Assembly: GCA_945829425.1 (NCBI GenBank)
Contig: CALZUQ010000018.1
Location: 1-48,247, forward strand
DNA from: an uncultured bacterium
Lineage (GTDB): Bacteria > Bacteroidota > Bacteroidia > Bacteroidales > Bacteroidaceae
Length of the DNA: 48,247 nucleotides
Direction: 5' to 3'
A program made the position numbers and the translations under genes. Shown here in pieces: positions 9,070 to 17,117 of the stretch; positions within the stretch are counted from its first letter, which is position 1, and each line of letters opens with the position of its first letter. The notes below the pieces were generated by a model. The model did not search any database. It was not told the origin of the DNA and worked only from the letters and a program-made list of their open reading frames with translations.

Positions 9070-9980
9070 AGTAGTTCTTTTTCTCTGTTTTCGTCAATCA
9101 TGTCCAACAACTTGTCACTCTTTCCGCTCATTACTTTCCGGCAGAACATCTTCCCGGAACTCATCAGCGTGTCGTAGTCGTCTTCTGTAAATACTTTGAT
9201 TTCTTTACCGTATTCTATGTATGTCAGGGGTGAGAGAGCTTCGAGGGTGTTCTCGCTATTGGCATCAAGCAGGGTGCATCGTGAGGCGTACTCGCTGTTC
9301 ATCGCCACGGTATGTACGAAGGTTTCGTCGGGGCCGAAAGCATTGACGAAATAGCTTACGAAATCTTTCTCCGAATCGTATGTCTCAATGACTCTCTCTG
9401 CCAAGCCGCGCGTTATGCCCCACCATGAACCTCCTTTATAGAGTTTATACTCCTTGTTTCCGGAACGTATGACAAGAGGTTTCCTGAAGCCTAAGGCTTT
9501 CACGATATGCCGCAGTGCTACGCGCATACGGCTTTTCCACGTACCGTAACGCCAGGAATGGGTGTTTAGGAAGCGGTATTCGCGGTAAAGGTGTGCCAAC
9601 GAAGGGTTGTCTGCGAGGCAGATGGCGTAGAGCGACTCGCGGTGGCTGTTCTCATGTACATACTCCATGATGCGGCGGTTAGACCATAACGGATAGTCAA
9701 GACCGCTGATCGAGAAAAAATAGTCAAATTGCTCCGGTGAGCGTAAAGCAGAGCGGAGAAGAGCGGTCTGATACCTCACCTGCCCGAAGCTTCCCCACAT
9801 TATGTCATACCGTTCTGTAATGAACGTCACACGTTTTCCGTCGGCACAATCCTGAAAGAGGGACATGTCGCTCTTGGAGTCGAGGTGAATGAAGCAATGG
9901 GCTTCTTCCGGCAGTGCGGTGAGCAACCTTTTCAAATGTTGTGCGTCGTTATGAGCAGAAATAAGGAAGGCTATCTTCAT
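9066..9980 (-). CDS. Beta-1,6-N-acetylglucosaminyltransferase-like protein (GT14, core-2/I-branching family)
   Basis: The 304 residues start MKIAFLISAHNDAQHL and contain HLDSKSDMS, WGSFGQVRYQTALL, SGLDYPLW and FGPDETFVHT. This is the pattern of bacterial proteins related to the core-2/I-branching N-acetylglucosaminyltransferases of GT14. It would branch or extend a surface glycan, but donor specificity is not certain. No membrane anchor is visible, so it is probably cytosolic. Its stop overlaps the next gene start by four bases. It lies 36 bases after the second DUF6080-type gene. Confidence 0.82.
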   Translation of the reverse strand: MKIAFLISAHNDAQHLKRLLTALPEEAHCFIHLDSKSDMSLFQDCADGKRVTFITERYDIMWGSFGQVRYQTALLRSALRSPEQFDYFFSISGLDYPLWSNRRIMEYVHENSHRESLYAICLADNPSLAHLYREYRFLNTHSWRYGTWKSRMRVALRHIVKALGFRKPLVIRSGNKEYKLYKGGSWWGITRGLAERVIETYDSEKDFVSYFVNAFGPDETFVHTVAMNSEYASRCTLLDANSENTLEALSPLTYIEYGKEIKVFTEDDYDTLMSSGKMFCRKVMSGKSDKLLDMIDENREKELL

Positions 9981-10016
9981 GTTTTCTTTCTTTGTGGTTC
10001 TGTTTGGGATGTTGAG

Positions 10017-11363
10017 TTACGTCAGGATATGTTGTACGATAAGTCGGGTGTTATGTATCCACAGGAATACGGTGAGGAAGAGCACGACACAGGTCAGCAG
10101 TGTGGCGATGCGGGGCTTCCCCTCACAGTGTTTCATGAGATATGCCGTGCCAAAGGGGATTACAAAAGCCCAGTGTGCTGTCATGATATACACATCGGCA
10201 GATGCAAAGTTCAGACCTACGTGGAGAACCATGTCGAAGGCAAACATCAGCAAGGCGGAGACCATGAGACGCTCGCGACGAGCTTTCCACGCTCCTAAGA
10301 GAAAAAGCATGACTATGATACCCTCCATGACGTAGAACCGCCAGTGGCTGTAGCGTACGAGGACGGGGCGTTGGCGGTTGGCATCCTCTAAAACGTGGTC
10401 TTCATGAAGGATAAGGCCTTCGCCGAATATGTTCTCCACTACCGACGGCAGGCGGTCGATATGATATTCGGTATTGGTGACTATGGAGAGGTCGATAATC
10501 TGGTTTGAGCGCAACTCCTTGACAGCTTCTTCCGACTGTGTTATCTTCTGTGCGAAGAGGGTGTCTCTCATGGCTCTTTTCCGTACTGTGTTCTCTGCCC
10601 TTTCTTTCTCTCTCATCTGTGTCGTCTGCTGCTGCCAGAAATATAGTACACCAATAATTGCCACGGGAATGAAGAATCCTGCCATGCGGCTCAGCATCAC
10701 AGTGACAGGCTTCCTGCCCCATGTCATGACGCATTCCGATATAAACACCTTGACAATATTCGTCGTTGTCACTCCCATAGCCACGAAGGCGAGTGTCAGA
10801 ATCTGCCATAGCGGCATGACCTTCCCATCACGTATGGCTGTGCCGGTGAGGTATAGAGTGAGGAGCAGAAGGGGTAAGGTCAGCGTCATGTGGTCGGGGA
10901 CGAAGGATGTCAGCATGACATGGGAGAAAGAGTAGAAAAACAGAGTCAGAAGAAGGCTGTGCCATGCATCGAGCATTATCAGACGGCGCATGATGCGGTA
11001 GGTCAGCATCCATGAGCACAGGCTCGCCGTCACCCATACTGCTGCCACGACGTATATGGCGAAATTCATGTGGTATGTATCCATCAGCCAACCGTTGAGC
11101 TGTGACAAAGGCCATACCATAAGGGCTAACAGTGGATGGCGGGAGAGGGTATATAGTGGACGCCATTCAGATACTATAATATATGTATAAGAGTCGAAGC
11201 CGGAAATTTCAAACCTGTTCCAGAAAGCCGACCAGAAACCTACTTTCGGATGGGTCCAAAGCTCGTAGTGGTATTGCAGCATGACGGCATTCAGGGCAAT
11301 GAAGATAATTAGGCCGAGTAGGGCTGTGAGTATGGTCTCTTTATGTTTTTTCAGCATGGTCAT
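10017..11363 (-). CDS. Polytopic membrane protein, DUF6080-type, paralogue B
   Basis: This 448-residue protein has about ten hydrophobic segments and a soluble loop around residues 240-330. It is clearly paralogous to the gene directly upstream: both share FxISGFDxxTY, RHPLLAxxxxPxxQLN, VPDHxxxxxxxLLLTL, FGEGxxLHED and YIMxxHxxFVIP at matching positions. I recognise the family as DUF6080, found in Prevotella and relatives, with no experimentally known role. The topology, the periplasm-facing conserved DH motif and its place among glycosyltransferases suggest a GT-C type transferase or a polymerase using polyprenyl-linked sugars. That is inference. A start three residues earlier or later (11357) is possible. 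Confidence 0.8.
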   Translation of the reverse strand: MTMLKKHKETILTALLGLIIFIALNAVMLQYHYELWTHPKVGFWSAFWNRFEISGFDSYTYIIVSEWRPLYTLSRHPLLALMVWPLSQLNGWLMDTYHMNFAIYVVAAVWVTASLCSWMLTYRIMRRLIMLDAWHSLLLTLFFYSFSHVMLTSFVPDHMTLTLPLLLLTLYLTGTAIRDGKVMPLWQILTLAFVAMGVTTTNIVKVFISECVMTWGRKPVTVMLSRMAGFFIPVAIIGVLYFWQQQTTQMREKERAENTVRKRAMRDTLFAQKITQSEEAVKELRSNQIIDLSIVTNTEYHIDRLPSVVENIFGEGLILHEDHVLEDANRQRPVLVRYSHWRFYVMEGIIVMLFLLGAWKARRERLMVSALLMFAFDMVLHVGLNFASADVYIMTAHWAFVIPFGTAYLMKHCEGKPRIATLLTCVVLFLTVFLWIHNTRLIVQHILT

Positions 11364-11460
11364 TGTTATTATGCAGATATAAATTAGGATGTATTGGGGC
11401 TTTGACTTATGATGTCGGTTTTCACACCGGCTTATGCTTCGCTTCAGGTTATTGTCATCC

Positions 11461-12912
11461 TTAACTATATGCGAATATCACGAGTTGCCGCACATTCCAC
11501 ACCCAGAGCCATATGGCGAGGAGTGTTACGACGACGGTCAGTGGGCGTGACAGGCTTGGTGTTTTATTGCTTTGGCGAAGTAGAAAAGCTACAGCGAGAG
11601 GTATCACGAAAAGATAGTGTGGAGACATGATGTATATCTCGTTTATTCCGAAGCCAAGTCCCAGGTGTAATGCCATGTCCAAGAGGAAAAACGACAGGGC
11701 TGACCACATCAGCAGGCTTTTCCTGCCATACCATACGCCAACGATGAAAAGCAAAAGGATCAGTGCTTCTACAACATAGTTTGCAGCATATCGGTATTTT
11801 ACTATCAAAGGTCTGTTGCGCAGAACGTCACCGAGGAGATAGTCCTCATGAAGCTGTATGCCTTCACCGAAGAGATTTTCTACGCATGTTTCCCAACGTG
11901 GGGTAGTCATGTCTGTCCATTTCAGGAAACCGCTTTTTGCGAGAGGCTTGCCCGTGTTCCTGTTCCATATTTTCTTTTTGTTCTCACGGTATTGCTTTAC
12001 GGCATTGGCTTGCCGTATGTCCTTTACAAGGCGATCCACCTTCTGACTGTCGGCGTGGCCTATGGAGTCGCGGACCTGTTGACGTATTTTGACAATGTCA
12101 TCATGGTCGCGCTGTCGCTGCAGGGCTTTATATGCCTGCTCCTTTGGCCAGACGTAAGTGCGGTATTCCCAATGTGCTATTCCCCACATCAATGCCGACG
12201 GGAGCACCACAGCGAAGAGAAGGTATCCAGGGCGGAAAAAACGCTTTCGCCGTGTTACAAGTGCGGCGAGGAAAACCTTAAGACCGTTGTTCAACGATAT
12301 TCCTGCCGTCAGCACGAAGAGCACAATCGTCTGCCACATGTTCAGTGCTGAGCCACTGCTGAGTTTCTTGCCTGCCACATGGAGCGTAAGGAGTAGTGCC
12401 GTCATTGACATGACGAAATGGTCGGGGACCATAGTGGACAGCATCACGAATGAGAAACCGAAATACAAGGCGCAGAGGGCATATGCCTGATATGCCGTAA
12501 CGCCTATCGTGTTACGTATGATGCGGAAAAGGAAAAGGCAGGAGTATACGGAACATGTCACAAGAATTATGGCTGTAAGCACTGTAGCGAGGTTGGTGCC
12601 TGTGAGTGCCATAAGGACTTGGTTGAGCTGGTTGGCAGGATACATGAAAAAAGCCAACAATGGATGCCGGTATACATTATACACGGGAGACCATTGCGAA
12701 AGGACTTCGTATGTCAGAGGGTCGAAGCCAGAGATGCGGAACAAAGAAACAAATGTCTTATGGTATGTCTCCGTGATCTTGCTGAACTCGTCGTAATATC
12801 TCGCCACGGTGATGGCGTTCAGCAGGGTGAAGACAACGGCGGAGACAAAAGCCAACGGCAGTTCGCTTTTGTCAATCTTCAGGATATGTAAAAAACGAAA
12901 TGTTTTACTCAT
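11461..12912 (-). CDS. Polytopic membrane protein, DUF6080-type, paralogue A
   Basis: The 483-residue protein is the paralogue of the following gene, with the same layout: an N-terminal membrane helix, a first conserved loop with FRISGFDPLTY and RHPLLAFFMYP, a helical bundle with VPDHFVMSM, a large charged loop (about residues 245-360) rich in Lys/Arg/Gln, then FGEGIQLHEDYLLGD and three or four C-terminal helices. The two copies are diverged but collinear, so they arose by an old tandem duplication or as two specificities of one family. It lies 21 bases after the GT4 gene in the polysaccharide operon. Function is unknown. A GT-C-like glycan-modifying role is inferred from context only. Confidence 0.8.
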   Translation of the reverse strand: MSKTFRFLHILKIDKSELPLAFVSAVVFTLLNAITVARYYDEFSKITETYHKTFVSLFRISGFDPLTYEVLSQWSPVYNVYRHPLLAFFMYPANQLNQVLMALTGTNLATVLTAIILVTCSVYSCLFLFRIIRNTIGVTAYQAYALCALYFGFSFVMLSTMVPDHFVMSMTALLLTLHVAGKKLSSGSALNMWQTIVLFVLTAGISLNNGLKVFLAALVTRRKRFFRPGYLLFAVVLPSALMWGIAHWEYRTYVWPKEQAYKALQRQRDHDDIVKIRQQVRDSIGHADSQKVDRLVKDIRQANAVKQYRENKKKIWNRNTGKPLAKSGFLKWTDMTTPRWETCVENLFGEGIQLHEDYLLGDVLRNRPLIVKYRYAANYVVEALILLLFIVGVWYGRKSLLMWSALSFFLLDMALHLGLGFGINEIYIMSPHYLFVIPLAVAFLLRQSNKTPSLSRPLTVVVTLLAIWLWVWNVRQLVIFAYS

Positions 12913-12933
12913 GGTGTCTTGTCGTGAAAGGAA

Positions 12934-14187
12934 TTACATTTGTTCATGAAAGGAATCTCCTTTGCTCCTATTATTTGGTTGGTATAATGACATATATTTA
13001 TCTGCCACGCTTTGCTCGCCGTATTCTCTTACGGCTTTCTCTCTGCATGCAGAAGATAACCTTCCGCCATTCTCCTCACAGAGAACAAATTCTATGCCTT
13101 GTGAGAGGTCGGCGGCATTACGGTATTCTGCTACATATCCGTTCTTTCCGTGGGTTATCATTTCTGGTATTCCTCCTACGCCGAAAGCAACAGACGGAGT
13201 GCCGCATGCCATGGCTTCCATGATAGTATTCGGAAGGTTCTCTGACAGTGACGGCAGGACGAAAGCGTCGCAGGCACAATAGACATAGCGTATCATGTAG
13301 GGGTCAGATATATATCCTAATGCTATAAGCTCCGTCCCATGGAAGGCTTTTCTGGATTCTTCCGCTTTCCCTCCGAGCATTACGAGCGTTATGTTGTTGC
13401 ATTTCACCATACTCATAGCGTCTATCAGATACTTCATGCCTTTATTTGGATTGCCTATGTCCTGTGCTACGAAGAGCAGGAGCCGACGGTCTTTAGGAAG
13501 GTGCAAAATCTCTCGTGCCTCGTCTCTGTCTCCCGGTGTGAAGAATGTAGTGTCGATAGGATTTGGTATCGTTGTGACATGCTGGTCGGAGAGGAGCGAA
13601 CTTTTTTTCGCTTCTTTCATGAGCCATTCGCTGCATGTCACAAACTGAATGTTCTTTCTTGAGAACACGGCAGACTTTTTCTTCCATACCTGATGTGAGA
13701 GGTCGTAAGGTGAAGGAGAATGAAGATATTTGCAGTTGCCGCACTCGCGGAGGTAATGGTCGCAAGAGAGTGTGAGATGACAGATGCCTGTTGTCGTCCA
13801 AGCGTCGTGCATGGTCCATACAACTTTTTTCCCGCTTCTCGTGATTTTCTCTATGGTGTCCAAAGACAGGAAGCCTTGGTTGACCCAATGAAGGTGAATA
13901 ACGTCAGCTTGGCGGTATTCCTCATATTGTGTTATATCCTCACCTTCCCAGGCAGGGTCTATTGCCCAGAGGTTGCGAGTTGACAGACGGTTATATAATA
14001 GTATGCGTACACGCTCTATGATAGAGTGCCACGACTGTTTCCTAACCCGTTTTCCACCATATTTTATGTTCTTACGTACGAGCATGGTCACTTCCGCACC
14101 GTTTTTACGCAGTGCCTTGACAAGGCGTGAAGCTGCTATTGCTGCTCCTCCCGATGCTTCGTATGTGCTAACCACCAATATTTTCAT
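12934..14187 (-). CDS. Family 4 (GT-B) glycosyltransferase
   Basis: The 417 residues show a two-Rossmann GT-B fold. The N-terminal domain starts MKILVVSTYEASGGAAIAASR. The C-terminal donor domain contains FVAQDIGNPNKGMKYL and the GT4 signature LPSLSENLPNTIMEAMACG followed by GTPSVAFGVGGIPEM, with the catalytic E-x7-E glutamates. It would transfer a nucleotide-activated sugar to the lipid-linked polysaccharide intermediate. The gap to the upstream aminotransferase gene (14188-14365) is an extreme polypurine stretch in the mRNA, described separately. Confidence 0.92.
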   Translation of the reverse strand: MKILVVSTYEASGGAAIAASRLVKALRKNGAEVTMLVRKNIKYGGKRVRKQSWHSIIERVRILLYNRLSTRNLWAIDPAWEGEDITQYEEYRQADVIHLHWVNQGFLSLDTIEKITRSGKKVVWTMHDAWTTTGICHLTLSCDHYLRECGNCKYLHSPSPYDLSHQVWKKKSAVFSRKNIQFVTCSEWLMKEAKKSSLLSDQHVTTIPNPIDTTFFTPGDRDEAREILHLPKDRRLLLFVAQDIGNPNKGMKYLIDAMSMVKCNNITLVMLGGKAEESRKAFHGTELIALGYISDPYMIRYVYCACDAFVLPSLSENLPNTIMEAMACGTPSVAFGVGGIPEMITHGKNGYVAEYRNAADLSQGIEFVLCEENGGRLSSACREKAVREYGEQSVADKYMSLYQPNNRSKGDSFHEQM

Positions 14188-14189
14188 TG

Positions 14190-14320
14190 CCCTTTTCCTC
14201 CTTTTCGTTTTCCATTTTTGTTTTTCCTTTCCCTTCCCCTCTTTTTCTCGCTCTCTCTGCCTCCTTTTTGTTTTTCTTTTTCCTTTCCTTCTTTTTCTAT
14301 CCTTTCTTCCTTTTCGTAGT
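14190..14320 (-). repeat. Polypyrimidine/polypurine tract in the polysaccharide operon
   Basis: The plus strand is almost pure C/T over about 130 bases, so the minus-strand transcript here is almost pure A/G (words such as GAAAAAGGAAAG). It lies after the aminotransferase stop codon and just before the GT4 start. It is not coding in any convincing frame. It could arise by slippage expansion, act in translation initiation, or form triplex or R-loop structures. Confidence 0.7.
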
Positions 14321-14365
14321 AGCTTTAGCCTCTATGCTCGTCGCGTCAGCGTTGAGGATTCTTCC

Positions 14366-15445
14366 TCATCCCTCGTTTACACTGTCAATGACATATTCCA
14401 CATCCTCGTCTGTCATGGTTTGGTTACAAGGTAATGAGAGTTCCTCCCTATGTATCTTCTCTGTAATAGGCAGCGTCATGCTGTTCCATTCACTATAGGC
14501 CTTTTGCTTGTGAGGTGGTATAGGGTAGTGTATCATTGTCCCTATTCCTTTTTCTGTCAGGTGTTTCTGCATTTTCTCTCTGTAGCGACATAGCATAGGA
14601 AAGATATGGAAGACACCGTCAGCAGGAGGCAGTGTCACCTCATTGTTTTTTATGCCTCGTATATATTTCCGTGCTATTTCCTTTCGCCTTTCGTTCTCGC
14701 TGTCGAGATAGTGCAGCTTCACTCTAAGTACAGCAGCCTGTATCTCGTCAAGGCGTGAGTTGCAGCCCTTATATTCGAAGACGTATTTCCGTGACGACCC
14801 GTAATTTGCTATAGCTCTGACGCTTTCTGCCAATGCCATGTCACTTGTCGTGACACAACCACCGTCACCAAGAGCCCCAAGGTTTTTCCCAGGATAGAAT
14901 GAGTAAGCCTGTGCACCGCGAATACCGACGTGTGGGCTTACATTGCCATGTGCCTGAGCACAGTCCTCTATAAGGAGAAGGTTTTTCTCACGGCATATCC
15001 TTTCTACCCTCTCCGTATATGCGTTATACCCGTATAGATGAACTAACATGACAGCCTTTGTGCGTTTTGTTATATGACTTTCAATCTCCTCGTCGTCAAT
15101 GAGTAGCGTCTCTATCCTTGGCTCTACCAGCACAGGGGTAAGACGGCATTCAGAAATGGCGAGTATTGAGGCTATATACGTATTTGCAGGCACTATGACT
15201 TCATCGCCTTCTTTAATCATGCCAAGTTCCATATACCCTCTAAGTATAAGAGTAAGCGCGTCAAGTCCGTTACCGCATCCTATGCAGTATTCCCTGTGAG
15301 TATATTCTGCATATTCTCTTTCGAAGGCTCTCACCTCTTCTCCGAGGAGATACCAGCCGCTTTCTGCCACTCGTATTACAGCCGCCCGAATTTCCTCCCG
15401 ATGCTGTGAGGTGACATCATATAGTGAGAGATATGGTATTTTCAT
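14366..15445 (-). CDS. DegT/DnrJ/EryC1/StrS-family sugar aminotransferase
   Basis: This PLP-dependent enzyme would convert a nucleotide-linked keto-sugar into an amino sugar for the polysaccharide made by this operon. The PLP Schiff-base lysine is K187 in SFYPGKNLGALGDGG. The cofactor-contacting Asp is D161 in LIEDCAQAHG, and the subgroup motif GCNSRLDEIQAAVLRVKL is present. At 359 residues the length is typical. It resembles the QdtB/FdtB-like branch that makes dTDP-3-amino-3,6-dideoxyhexoses, but no dTDP-sugar ketoisomerase or acyltransferase gene lies beside it, so the exact product is open. It is the first sugar gene of the operon, 41 bases after the RNase HI gene. Confidence 0.92.
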   Translation of the reverse strand: MKIPYLSLYDVTSQHREEIRAAVIRVAESGWYLLGEEVRAFEREYAEYTHREYCIGCGNGLDALTLILRGYMELGMIKEGDEVIVPANTYIASILAISECRLTPVLVEPRIETLLIDDEEIESHITKRTKAVMLVHLYGYNAYTERVERICREKNLLLIEDCAQAHGNVSPHVGIRGAQAYSFYPGKNLGALGDGGCVTTSDMALAESVRAIANYGSSRKYVFEYKGCNSRLDEIQAAVLRVKLHYLDSENERRKEIARKYIRGIKNNEVTLPPADGVFHIFPMLCRYREKMQKHLTEKGIGTMIHYPIPPHKQKAYSEWNSMTLPITEKIHREELSLPCNQTMTDEDVEYVIDSVNEG

Positions 15446-15486
15446 CTTATTCTCCTTTGTGAAATTGCATAAACTGCTTTAATGTG

Positions 15487-15921
15487 TCATTTCCTTCCAA
15501 AGTCAGCGGGTATCTCGCCCCATTCCTTTGTGTTCCATTTTACGATAGGTACACGATAGGCGTGGGTGCGGAGCCACATCTCAGCCCTGAAAATCAACTC
15601 GTAAGCTTTCTCCGTTTCCGGAGTCCTCTCCAGTTTTGTGGCGCACCGTTGTTTCTTAACCCAGAGTTGGGCGTTTACAGAGTCACTGTATATGGTATAG
15701 CCTTTCATGCTCCGTTGCTCCATGAGTGCGAGGGCATGAACAATAGCGAGAAACTCCCCGATATTGTTTGTTCCTCGTATAGGGCCATATCGGAACACCT
15801 CACGTCCTGTAGTAAGGTCTATGCCACGATATTCCATAGGTCCGGGGTTTCCGGAGCATGCGGCATCTACTGCCCATGCTAAGTTTTTTTCCTTATTATG
15901 TGTGTTATTACTGTCAGACAT
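15487..15921 (-). CDS. rnhA: Ribonuclease HI
   Basis: RNase HI cuts the RNA strand of RNA-DNA hybrids such as R-loops and Okazaki primers. The 144 residues have the four carboxylates of the family: D19 in VDAACSGNPG, E56 in NNIGEFLAI, D80 in YSDS and D140 in EIPADFGRK. The basic-protrusion helix of E. coli RNase HI is present in reduced form (KKQRCATKLER). The C-terminus WGEIPADFGRK is the form usual in Bacteroidota. The first ten residues are polar and probably disordered. It is transcribed ahead of the polysaccharide genes with a 41-base gap, which may be read-through rather than functional linkage. Confidence 0.92.
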   Translation of the reverse strand: MSDSNNTHNKEKNLAWAVDAACSGNPGPMEYRGIDLTTGREVFRYGPIRGTNNIGEFLAIVHALALMEQRSMKGYTIYSDSVNAQLWVKKQRCATKLERTPETEKAYELIFRAEMWLRTHAYRVPIVKWNTKEWGEIPADFGRK

Positions 15922-16036
15922 ATATAGGCGTTTTCTCTTCTTACAGTTATATGCGTAGTCCTTAATATACGAAAATGTATATGTTTCGTTGTTCGTTTAT
16001 AACCATATTATTATTGCTTGTGTCTCATAATTTATG

Positions 16037-16044
16037 CAAAGGTA
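16037..16044 (-). promoter_or_regulatory. Bacteroidota -7 promoter element for RNase HI and polysaccharide genes
   Basis: The minus strand reads TACCTTTG, matching TAnnTTTG, 115 bases upstream of the RNase HI start. No clear -33 box is visible at 19-20 bases. Confidence 0.55.
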
Positions 16045-16139
16045 ATGAAAAAATGAAGAAAAGACATAAAAACACGGTCTTTTTTTCTCATGTTGCTGTT
16101 TTTTATATTTTTTACAGCCTCTTGTGGCTATAAACGTTA

Positions 16140-16175
16140 AGCTCCCGACTACTCTTCTTTAAGTAATCGGGAGCT
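16140..16175 (-). terminator. Hairpin terminator downstream of nagB
   Basis: AGCTCCCGA (16140-16148) pairs perfectly with TCGGGAGCT (16167-16175), and four more pairs extend inward past one mismatch. It lies 117 bases beyond the nagB stop on the minus strand. The T-tract is weak, so termination efficiency is uncertain. Confidence 0.6.
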
Positions 16176-16291
16176 GTGTTCTTATAGGGTTGGCTCTATT
16201 GTTTCGCTACGACATATTTCCTGTTTATCCATGAGGGCAGAGTGTCTGGTAATTCGTAGAACCGACCTTATAGGAGACATGACAAGGTGCG

Positions 16292-17083
16292 TTACAGGTT
16301 TCCGCGCTCTTTGTCGAGGTAATACTTGTATGTTCCTACCGTCAGCTCGTCGCATGATGCCTCGTCACATACCACGATAGCTTTGGGGTGCATCTGAAGC
16401 ATGGACGATGTCCATTTGTGTGAGATGTTTCCGTCTATACAATGCTTCAGCGCACGTGCTTTGTTATGTCCTGAGCATACGAGGAGTACCTCTTTTGCTG
16501 CCATTACTGTTCCAATCCCCACGGTAAGCGCCTGCTTCGGCACGAGGTCAAGGTTGCCCTCGAAGAAACGGCTGTTGGCGTGTATGGTATCTGTGGTGAG
16601 TGTCTTGATACGTGTCTTCGACGCGAGGGAAGAGCCTGGCTCGTTGAATGCCAGATGACCGTCAGGACCTATGCCACCCATGAAGAGGTCTATGCCTCCG
16701 GCTTCTTCTATGCTTTTTTCGTAGTCTTCACATTCTTTCATAAGGTCAGGGGCATTGCCGTTGAGTATATGTACGTTCTCCCTCTTTATATTGATATGCG
16801 AAAAGAAGTTCGTCCACATGAAAGAGTGATAGGACTCTGGGTGGTCTTCCGGAATATTGACATACTCATCCATATTGAATGTCACGACATTTTCAAACGA
16901 CAGTTCCCCAGCCTCGTATTTTTTTATCAGTTCACGGTAAAGTCCAAGTGGTGATGAACCTGTAGGACATCCGAGTTTGAAAGGTTTCTCAGCTGTAGGT
17001 TTTGCGTCGATGATGCGTTTTGCTACGTAGTTTGCTGCCCATTGCGACATTTTGTCATAGTCGGGCTCAATTATTACTCTCAT
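16292..17083 (-). CDS. nagB: Glucosamine-6-phosphate deaminase
   Basis: NagB converts glucosamine-6-phosphate to fructose-6-phosphate and ammonia, feeding amino sugars into glycolysis. The 263-residue sequence aligns with the E. coli enzyme with the same catalytic numbering: D72 in FNMDEYVNIP, D141, H143 and E148 in GIGPDGHLAFNEPG. The phosphate-binding motif LGCPTGSSPLG is intact. No nagA or transporter lies beside it. The argS gene ends 34 bases upstream on the same strand, so the two may be cotranscribed. Confidence 0.96.
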   Translation of the reverse strand: MRVIIEPDYDKMSQWAANYVAKRIIDAKPTAEKPFKLGCPTGSSPLGLYRELIKKYEAGELSFENVVTFNMDEYVNIPEDHPESYHSFMWTNFFSHINIKRENVHILNGNAPDLMKECEDYEKSIEEAGGIDLFMGGIGPDGHLAFNEPGSSLASKTRIKTLTTDTIHANSRFFEGNLDLVPKQALTVGIGTVMAAKEVLLVCSGHNKARALKHCIDGNISHKWTSSMLQMHPKAIVVCDEASCDELTVGTYKYYLDKERGNL

Positions 17084-17117
17084 AATGCTTTTTGTTTAAA
17101 GGTGATATCGTTTTTCT

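Larger units (their letters stand above)
15922..16291. other. Intergenic region between nagB and the RNase HI/polysaccharide operon
   Basis: No gene is supported. The segment carries the probable nagB terminator (16140-16175), the small hairpin AGCC/GGCT near 16115-16131, and the promoter of the minus-strand operon (16037-16044). The AT-rich stretch next to the RNase HI start is its leader. Confidence 0.6.

Noticed and set aside
14187..14498. Plus-strand hydrophobic Phe/Ser-rich open frame
   Set aside because: It is the translation of the pyrimidine tract (TTT/TCT codons), not a real membrane protein.
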